A stretch of 11,702 nt of DNA from Actinomycetota bacterium. GTDB taxonomy: Bacteria > Actinomycetota > Thermoleophilia > Gaiellales > Gaiellaceae. The position numbers and the translations under genes were made by a program. Below, piece by piece: positions 7,793-11,702 of this stretch (positions within the stretch are counted from its first letter, which is position 1; every line of letters starts with the position of its first letter). The DNA lies in NCBI GenBank assembly GCA_013697465.1, contig JACCWU010000303.1, positions 1 through 11,702 of the forward strand, read 5' to 3'. The notes beneath the pieces are model-generated. The model saw only the letters and a program-made list of their open reading frames with translations, made no database searches and was not told the origin of the DNA.

Positions 7793-7808
7793 GTTTTCTA
7801 GTTTTCTA
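7793..7808. repeat. Tandem 8-bp direct repeat upstream of rpsA
   Basis: GTTTTCTA occurs twice in a row (7793-7800 and 7801-7808), followed by another G. It sits directly before the inverted repeat and about 25 bp upstream of the rpsA -10 box. It is AT-rich against a very GC-rich background, so it may be an activator or UP-type site; its role is unknown. Confidence 0.6.
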
Positions 7809-7830
7809 GCCATTCGCGAAGCGAATGGCT
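7808..7830. repeat. Perfect inverted repeat (10-bp arms, GAA loop) upstream of rpsA
   Basis: The arm AGCCATTCGC (7808-7817) is followed by GAA and by its exact reverse complement GCGAATGGCT (7821-7830). It ends three bases before the -10 box of rpsA and covers the place where a -35 would lie, which suits an operator. It could also form an RNA hairpin at the end of the polA-VOC transcript, but no T-run follows it on either strand, so it is not a canonical intrinsic terminator. The core GCGAAGC is known to form a very stable DNA mini-hairpin. Confidence 0.7.
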
Positions 7831-7833
7831 GGC

Positions 7834-7839
7834 TATACT
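7834..7839 (+). promoter_or_regulatory. -10 element of the rpsA promoter
   Basis: TATACT is the best -10 match in the gap and lies 11 nt before the rpsA ATG, predicting a transcript start near 7847 with a leader of only about 4 nt. No Shine-Dalgarno is visible before the ATG, consistent with near-leaderless translation. No good -35 is present; that region is occupied by the inverted repeat. Confidence 0.6.
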
Positions 7840-7850
7840 CCGCGGCTCGA

Positions 7851-9407
7851 ATGGCCAACGACATCGCGGAGAAGCCCACGGCACTCGAGGAAGGCGTCTG
7901 GACGACCGGCCCCGACGGGGAGCTCGTACCGGACTACGACTCGTCCTTTCCCGAGATCAACGAGGGCGAGGTCGTGCACGGCACCGTCGTCCGCGTGGAC
8001 AAGGACGAGGTGCTCGTCGACATCGGGTACAAGTCCGAGGGCGTCATCCCGGTCGCCGAGCTGACGATCCGCCGAGCCGTCAATCCGGCAGACGAGGTCG
8101 CGCTCGGCGAGGAGATCGATGCGCTCGTCCTGACGAAGGAAGACGCGGACGGCCGCCTCATCCTGTCGAAGAAGCGCGCCCGCTTCGAGCTCGCCTGGAA
8201 GGCGATAGAAGCTGCAGCGGAGAGCGGCGATCCCGTCAACGGCCGCGTCATCGAGGTCGACAAGGGCGGCCTCATTCTCGACCTCGGGGTGCGCGGCTTC
8301 CTGCCGGCTTCCCTCGTCGATATCCGCCGCGTCCAGGATCTCGACGAGTTCATGGGCAAAGAGCTTCGGTGCAAGGTGATCGAGCTGAACCGTTCCCGGA
8401 ACAACGTCGTGCTCTCGCGCCGAGCGGTGCTCGAGGACGAGCGCAAGGAGATGCGTCAGGCGATCCTCGACCGGCTCAACCCGGGCGACGTCATCGAGGG
8501 CCAAATCTCCAACATCGTCGACTTCGGCGCGTTCGTCGACCTCGATGGCATGGACGGACTCATCCACATCTCCGAGCTCTCGTGGAGCCACGTGAACCAT
8601 CCGTCGGAGGTGCTCGACATCGGTCAGACGGTCAAGGTCAAGGTCCTCGACATCGATCGCGACCGGCAACGAATCTCGCTCGGGCTCAAGCAGACTCAGA
8701 GTGACCCCTGGCAGCAGGTTCTCGACCATTACGGCGAGGACGACGTCGTCGAAGGCCGGGTCGCAAAGGTCGTTACCTTCGGTGCGTTCGTCGAGATCCT
8801 CCCGGGGGTCGAGGGCCTCGTGCACATCTCCGAGCTCGCCGCCCATCACGTCGAGAACCCGCGCGAGGTCGTCCAGCAAGGACAGGCCGTGAACGTCCGC
8901 GTGCTCGAGATCGACGGCGAGCGCAGGCGGCTGTCCCTCTCGCTCAAGCGCGTGGAGGAGGGTGAGCAGCCGGTCCCGCGGGCCGACGGCGCCGAGTCGG
9001 TGCACACGATGCCCGACCTGAGGCTGACCGAAGAGGCCTTCCCGAGTGGCGCGGCCGTCGCCGAGGTGGCGGACGAGACCGTCGAGGAGATCGGGGGCGG
9101 CGGTGAGCTCGGAGCCGGCGCTGAGGTCGAGCAGGAGATCGGCGAGCCGGATTCGCCGACCTCCGAGTCGGTGGAACAGCCTGCAGCCGAGGCTGAAGCC
9201 GAAGCCGAAGAGATCGCGCCAGACGAGGCGGAAGTAGTGGCCGCTCCAGCCGAGCCGGAGGCGACGTTCGAGCCGGAGGCCGACTCGGCCGAGCCTGGGC
9301 CAGACGCGCCCGAGCCAGACGAGCCTGAGCTGGCCGCGCACGCGCCCGAGCCCGACGAGGCCGATCCGGCCGAGAACGACTCGGACGAGCCCCAGCCCGC
9401 CGCGTAA
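7851..9407 (+). CDS. rpsA: 30S ribosomal protein S1, with long acidic C-terminal tail
   Basis: S1 binds mRNA on the 30S subunit and helps start translation. The 518-residue product has four S1 (OB-fold) domains at about residues 37-107, 126-191, 211-280 and 297-367. The third and fourth are the best conserved (VEGQISNIVDFGAFVDLDGMDGLIHISELSW-like patterns ending in ISLGLK and LSLSLK). Four domains, rather than the six of E. coli, is usual for actinobacteria. From about 368 to 518 there is a low-complexity tail rich in Glu, Asp, Ala and Pro, with EAEAEAEE and repeated AEPE/APEPDE units and almost no basic residues; it is probably disordered. It is in frame with the normal domains and ends in TAA, so it does not look like a frameshift. 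The gene has its own promoter and probably carries coaE, 6 bp downstream, on the same mRNA. Confidence 0.96.
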   Translation: MANDIAEKPTALEEGVWTTGPDGELVPDYDSSFPEINEGEVVHGTVVRVDKDEVLVDIGYKSEGVIPVAELTIRRAVNPADEVALGEEIDALVLTKEDADGRLILSKKRARFELAWKAIEAAAESGDPVNGRVIEVDKGGLILDLGVRGFLPASLVDIRRVQDLDEFMGKELRCKVIELNRSRNNVVLSRRAVLEDERKEMRQAILDRLNPGDVIEGQISNIVDFGAFVDLDGMDGLIHISELSWSHVNHPSEVLDIGQTVKVKVLDIDRDRQRISLGLKQTQSDPWQQVLDHYGEDDVVEGRVAKVVTFGAFVEILPGVEGLVHISELAAHHVENPREVVQQGQAVNVRVLEIDGERRRLSLSLKRVEEGEQPVPRADGAESVHTMPDLRLTEEAFPSGAAVAEVADETVEEIGGGGELGAGAEVEQEIGEPDSPTSESVEQPAAEAEAEAEEIAPDEAEVVAAPAEPEATFEPEADSAEPGPDAPEPDEPELAAHAPEPDEADPAENDSDEPQPAA

Positions 9408-9413
9408 GAGTCG

Positions 9414-10001
9414 TTGAGCCGCCCAATTGCGGTCGCGATCACGGGGGGCATCGGCGCCGGCAAGAGCACGGCTCTCGCCTCATTCCGGCGACACGGTGCG
9501 GCGACGGTCTCGAGCGACGAGATCGTGCATCACCTGATCCGCTCGGACTCCGAGGTCAAGAGCGCTCTCCTGGAGCGCTTCGGCGAGGAGATCCTCGACT
9601 CGGACGGAGCTCCCGACCGCGATCTGATCGCCGCCCGCGTCTTTCGCGACCGCGAGGCGCTCGACTGGCTCGAGGAGCTGCTGCACCCCCTCGTCTCTCG
9701 CGAGTACCTGGAATGGCGCGAGCAGCTCGCGGAGCTGCCCAATCCACCGACGGTCTGCGTGACCGAGGTGCCGCTCTTGTACGAGGTGGGCGGTGAAACC
9801 CGCTTCGACAAGGTGGTCGTCGTGACCGCGCCCTCGAAGCTCCGCGAGGCGCGTCGTGGCGGTCGTAAGGACGATCGCGAGTCGCGACTCATGCCCGATC
9901 GCGAGAAGGCCAAGCGCGCCGACTTCGTCTACGTGAACACCGGAACCCCCGACGAGCTCGACGCGTGGGTGGCAGGCGTCATGGCCACGCTCTCTCACTA
10001 G
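9414..10001 (+). CDS. coaE: Dephospho-CoA kinase
   Basis: CoaE carries out the last step of coenzyme A synthesis, phosphorylating the ribose 3'-OH of dephospho-CoA with ATP in the cytoplasm. The 195-residue length is typical. The P-loop is GGIGAGKST (residues 11-19, K17), followed by SSDEIVHHLI (D35), the family's acceptor-binding start. LLERFGEEILDSDGAPDRDLIAARVFRD and LLHPLVSREY are the conserved middle blocks, VTEVPLLYE holds the CoA-domain acidic pair, and KRADFVYVNTG is the usual C-terminal block. The lid segment reads RRGGRKDDRESRLMPDREKAKRAD, a little unlike the common R..Q pattern. The TTG at 9414 is chosen because the P-loop begins only 10 residues in and no better start is available. 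It lies 6 bp after the rpsA stop, with no clear Shine-Dalgarno, suggesting reinitiation after rpsA. rpsA-coaE adjacency is conserved in actinobacteria. Confidence 0.94.
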   Translation: MSRPIAVAITGGIGAGKSTALASFRRHGAATVSSDEIVHHLIRSDSEVKSALLERFGEEILDSDGAPDRDLIAARVFRDREALDWLEELLHPLVSREYLEWREQLAELPNPPTVCVTEVPLLYEVGGETRFDKVVVVTAPSKLREARRGGRKDDRESRLMPDREKAKRADFVYVNTGTPDELDAWVAGVMATLSH

Positions 10002-10008
10002 TCGAAGA

Positions 10009-10033
10009 GCCAAGTAACACTGTGGTACTTGGC
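10009..10033. repeat. 25-bp near-perfect palindrome between coaE and the transglycosylase gene
   Basis: The sequence is an odd palindrome centred on T10021. Eleven of twelve symmetric pairs match: GCCAAGTA (10009-10016) pairs with TACTTGGC (10026-10033), and CAC (10018-10020) with GTG (10022-10024). The only mismatch is A10017/G10025. Such tight symmetry, down to a single central base, suits a dimeric repressor site better than an RNA hairpin. As RNA it would still form an 8-bp stem, but no T-run follows, so terminator function is uncertain. It lies 7 bp after the coaE stop and 28 bp before the next start codon. Confidence 0.7.
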
Positions 10034-10050
10034 CCGCTCTCGCCTTGCAT

Positions 10051-10055
10051 AGGAG
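10051..10055 (+). promoter_or_regulatory. Ribosome binding site deciding the transglycosylase start
   Basis: AGGAG lies 6 nt before the TTG at 10062 and is the clearest Shine-Dalgarno in the window. It supports the TTG start and contrasts with the near-leaderless genes elsewhere here. It implies a transcript with a true 5' leader, either read through from coaE or started in the gap; I see no convincing -10 box in the gap. Confidence 0.75.
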
Positions 10056-10061
10056 CTGACA

Positions 10062-10610
10062 TTGCGCTTTGTAATCGCTAGTGCCGTCGCCGTGCTCGGC
10101 ATCGCCGCCATCGCCGCGTGGGCTGTCGACTCCGAGTCGGACTGGTTCGACCGCACGCGCTACCCGCTCGAGTACGAGCACATTCTCCGTGCGCACGGCG
10201 AGAACTACGGGCTCGACCCCGCGCTGCTCGCCGCGGTCGTCTACGTCGAAAGCCGCTTCGATCCCAACGCCGAGTCCGAGGCAGGGGCGCTCGGGCTCAT
10301 GCAGCTGCTTCCGGACACGGCGAGGGGGATCGCCGTGCGAACCGGGGGCGACCGGTTCGTCGTCGCGGACCTACGCGACCCGGAGATAAACGTTCGCTAC
10401 GGGGCTTGGTACCTCGAGCACCTCCTGAGTCGCTACGACGACACACGGCTGGCGCTCGCCGCCTACCACGCGGGCCAGGGAAACGTCGATGACTGGCTGC
10501 GCTCGGGAGGCACGATCGAGTTCCCCGAGACCCGGGACTACGTCGACGAGGTGACCCGGCTCAGGGACGTGTACGCCGACGCGTACTCGACCGAGCTTCG
10601 CCTCCGATAG
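10062..10610 (+). CDS. Membrane-anchored soluble lytic transglycosylase (SLT domain)
   Basis: Lytic transglycosylases cleave the MurNAc-GlcNAc bond of peptidoglycan, forming 1,6-anhydro ends, for wall turnover or machinery insertion. The 182-residue product starts with a hydrophobic segment (residues 3-22, no clear signal peptidase site and no lipobox Cys), suggesting an N-terminal anchor with the catalytic domain outside. The SLT goose-type lysozyme domain covers about 37-175: YGLDPALLAAVVYVESRF with predicted catalytic E63, GALGLMQLLPDTA at 75-87, LRDPEINVRYGAWYLEHLL, and LALAAYHAGQGNVDDWL. The last block is normally AYNAG; here Asn is His. The domain is minimal, without added wall-binding modules. 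The TTG start is supported by AGGAG. The last 50 bp overlap the 3' end of the opposite-strand regulator gene. Confidence 0.9.
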   Translation: MRFVIASAVAVLGIAAIAAWAVDSESDWFDRTRYPLEYEHILRAHGENYGLDPALLAAVVYVESRFDPNAESEAGALGLMQLLPDTARGIAVRTGGDRFVVADLRDPEINVRYGAWYLEHLLSRYDDTRLALAAYHAGQGNVDDWLRSGGTIEFPETRDYVDEVTRLRDVYADAYSTELRLR

Positions 10611-11151
10611 CGTCCTCGAGGAGCTCGACGACGAGGTCGACGCGAGGAGGCTCCTCGCCCTGGGCGCGTAGGAGGGCGAGGCCGTTGAGAACGAGGTTGA
10701 CGAACATGCCGATCTCGCGTGGCTCCAGGTCATCGCGAAACTCGCCGTCGCGCTGAGCCTGCTCGACTCGAGCCCGGTTGATCGGGCCGAGCGCCTCCTG
10801 ACGCTTCTCGACACGCTTGCGGAAGTCCCGGTCCGTCCGCACCCGGCGCACGAGCTCGAGATTGACGCCCAGCCAGGCCGGGTCGAGCTCGAGCACCTCC
10901 CGGACGAGAGCCTCGAGACCCTCGTTCACCCAGACGTCCGAAATCCGCTTCGAATCCTGTACGGCGAGCTCGACGAACAGATCCTCCTTCGAGCCGAAGT
11001 AGTTGAAGATCGCGCCGCGGGAAAGACCGACTTCCTGTTCGAGCCTCGCGACGGTGGCCCCCTCGTAGCCGTGCTCGGCGAAGCAACGGCGCGCCGCGTC
11101 GAGGATTTGCTTCCGCCTCTCGGTCCTTCGCTCATCGGAGATCTTCGGCAT
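10561..11151 (-). CDS. TetR/AcrR family transcriptional regulator
   Basis: The 196-residue product has a TetR DNA-binding domain at the N terminus: RRKQILDAARRCFAEHGYEGATV (from residue 12), then the helix-turn-helix VARLEQEVGLSRGAIFNYFGSKEDLF (about 34-59), with the usual YF.SKEDL motif. The C-terminal ligand/dimer domain is divergent, as always in this family, so the inducer is unknown; it keeps a helical pattern with LVLNGLALLRAQGE near the end. The ATG at 11151 is preferred over the GTG at 11160 because a -10 box (TAAAGT) overlaps that GTG and lies exactly 7 nt before the ATG. It is divergent from an MFS exporter gene with an operator-like site between, so it very probably represses that exporter and perhaps itself. 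The 3' end overlaps the transglycosylase gene by 50 bp. Confidence 0.93.
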   Translation of the reverse strand: MPKISDERRTERRKQILDAARRCFAEHGYEGATVARLEQEVGLSRGAIFNYFGSKEDLFVELAVQDSKRISDVWVNEGLEALVREVLELDPAWLGVNLELVRRVRTDRDFRKRVEKRQEALGPINRARVEQAQRDGEFRDDLEPREIGMFVNLVLNGLALLRAQGEEPPRVDLVVELLEDAIGGEARSSTRRRTRP

Positions 11152-11158
11152 CGGTCTC

Positions 11159-11164
11159 ACTTTA
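11159..11164 (-). promoter_or_regulatory. -10 element for the tetR-family gene
   Basis: On the minus strand TAAAGT (11164 to 11159) is followed by 7 nt and then the ATG at 11151, predicting a leaderless mRNA. The -35 position reads TATAAA, a poor match. The operator-like palindrome lies just upstream, so the regulator could also control its own gene. Confidence 0.5.
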
Positions 11165-11191
11165 CAAAACCGTACGGACGTTTTATATTAT
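11161..11191 (+). promoter_or_regulatory. Promoter of the MFS exporter gene
   Basis: TTTACA (11161-11166) matches the -35 consensus at 5 of 6 bases. It is followed after 17 bp by TATATT (11184-11189), giving a near-consensus housekeeping promoter. An overlapping box, TATTAT (11186-11191), lies exactly 7 nt before the ATG at 11199, the same spacing seen at polA and the tetR-family gene. Either way the mRNA would have a leader of 0-2 nt, and no Shine-Dalgarno is seen. Confidence 0.65.
11166..11184. promoter_or_regulatory. Probable TetR-type operator in the exporter promoter spacer
   Basis: The 19-bp site has matching outer arms AAAAC (11166-11170) and GTTTT (11180-11184) around an off-centre 8-bp palindrome CCGTACGG (11170-11177). 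It fills the -35/-10 spacer, so a bound repressor would block polymerase. The position between a TetR gene and an exporter gene supports this; the exact half-sites are uncertain because the middle is not symmetric about the outer arms. Confidence 0.6.
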
Positions 11192-11198
11192 CGCCACG

Positions 11199-11702
11199 AT
11201 GAAGTCGGGCGAGCCGCACAGCGTGAAGAGGACGGCCGTCGGCGCGCTCGTCACCGCCGAGCTCATCTCCGTTCTCGGGACGCGCATGACCTATCTCGCG
11301 CTTCCCTGGTTCGTGCTCGTCACGACCGGCTCGCCGGGGAAGATGAGCCTCGTTCTCGCCGCGGAGATCGCACCGATGGCGATCCTGGGGATCCCGAGTG
11401 GCGCAGTCGTCCAGCGGATCGGTGCACGGTCGACGATGTTGGTCGCGGACTTCGCCCGGGCGCCGATCCTAGCGGCGATCCCGTTGCTGCACGCGGCGGG
11501 AATGCTCAGCTTCCCCCTTTTGCTCGGACTTGTCGCGCTGCTCGGATCCTTTATGGCGCCGTACTTCGCGTCTCAGCGGACGATATTGCCCGAGCTCGTC
11601 GGCGGGGACGAGAAGCTCATGTCGCAGGGAAACAGCCTCATCGAAGGAGGTGGGGCCTTCGCGGCGCTGATCGGGCCTGCCCTCGCCGGTGTGCTCATCC
11701 CC
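11199..11702 (+). CDS. MFS transporter, probable drug or metabolite exporter (5' part)
   Basis: The frame opens with ATG at 11199 and runs without a stop for 168 codons to the window edge, so the 3' part is missing; a full transporter of this type has about 400 residues. Hydrophobic segments lie at about residues 13-42, 50-71, 80-96, 99-122 and 148-168. After the second segment GAVVQRIGAR (68-77) matches the major facilitator loop motif GxxxDRxGRR, with Gln in place of Asp. ASQRTILPELVG at about 126-137, followed by N144 and SLIEGGGAFAALIGPALAG, is typical of the MefA/EntS-like MFS branch that exports macrolides, siderophores and similar compounds. The divergent TetR gene and the operator in its promoter suggest induced efflux. 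The substrate cannot be inferred. Confidence 0.88.
   Translation, partial: MKSGEPHSVKRTAVGALVTAELISVLGTRMTYLALPWFVLVTTGSPGKMSLVLAAEIAPMAILGIPSGAVVQRIGARSTMLVADFARAPILAAIPLLHAAGMLSFPLLLGLVALLGSFMAPYFASQRTILPELVGGDEKLMSQGNSLIEGGGAFAALIGPALAGVLIP

Noticed and set aside
7808..7830. The inverted repeat as a canonical intrinsic terminator for polA-VOC.
   Set aside because: The T-rich stretch lies before the hairpin, not after it, and on the minus strand the following bases are A-rich; it is listed as a repeat of unknown role instead.
7833..9341. Long open frame (502 codons) antisense to rpsA.
   Set aside because: It mirrors rpsA codon periodicity, its translation is repetitive DVDE/LDDL-type sequence, and rpsA on the plus strand is unmistakable. 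It is a shadow.
9120..9404. Repetitive GAG/GCC/GAC-rich DNA as a possible tandem repeat array or frameshifted region.
   Set aside because: It is in frame with the S1 domains, uses codons like the rest of the gene and ends cleanly at TAA; best explained as a coding low-complexity acidic tail.
1..11702. Search for tRNA/rRNA genes, CRISPR arrays, insertion sequences and phage or toxin-antitoxin genes.
   Set aside because: No spaced direct-repeat array, transposase-like or integrase-like frame, terminal inverted repeats or tRNA-like cloverleaf was seen; all sizeable frames are explained by the listed genes.

Overview
This is a GC-rich stretch (roughly two thirds G+C by eye) of a bacterial chromosome, almost fully coding. 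It most likely comes from an actinobacterium (Actinomycetota), possibly a deep-branching group such as Thermoleophilia. The reasons are the order polA – rpsA – coaE (in Mycobacterium also polA, rpsA, coaE), a DNA polymerase I whose 3'-5' exonuclease motifs are eroded, frequent GTG/TTG starts, and several genes that appear to start at or next to their own transcription start, with a TANNNT -10 box about 7 nt before the start codon. The lineage is inferred from these traits only.

Layout: (1) 1-2724, the 3' part of a branched-chain amino acid ABC transporter operon: the last codons of a probable livH, then livM, livG and livF, all coupled by 1- to 4-nt stop/start overlaps. (2) 2795-3319, lspA (lipoprotein signal peptidase). 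It converges on and overlaps by 25 bp a minus-strand gene (3295-4797) for a divergent LarA-like (Lar_N/DUF2088, lactate-racemase family) protein. (3) A very short divergent promoter region (about 4798-4824) with -10 boxes overlapping on the two strands, which would serve the LarA-like gene leftward and polA rightward. (4) polA (4825-7395), overlapped by a small VOC/glyoxalase-fold gene. (5) A 72-bp spacer holding a tandem repeat, a perfect 10-bp-arm inverted repeat and a -10 box, then rpsA (ribosomal protein S1, four S1 domains plus an unusual acidic tail of about 150 residues) and coaE. (6) A 60-bp gap with a 25-bp near-perfect palindrome and a strong ribosome binding site, then a membrane-anchored lytic transglycosylase gene. 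(7) A minus-strand TetR regulator gene whose 3' end overlaps the transglycosylase gene by 50 bp. It is divergent from an MFS exporter gene that runs off the right edge. The intergenic region has a near-consensus promoter whose spacer is filled by an operator-like palindrome: a classic repressor/efflux-pump pair.

Most genes are housekeeping: amino acid uptake, lipoprotein maturation, DNA replication/repair, translation, CoA synthesis and cell-wall turnover. The least explained items are the LarA-like protein with an altered active site, its overlapping promoter with polA, the two intergenic palindromes (before rpsA and after coaE), and the S1 acidic tail. I saw no mobile element, CRISPR array, tRNA or rRNA, and nothing amounting to a wholly new system. 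No gap between genes exceeds about 75 bp.
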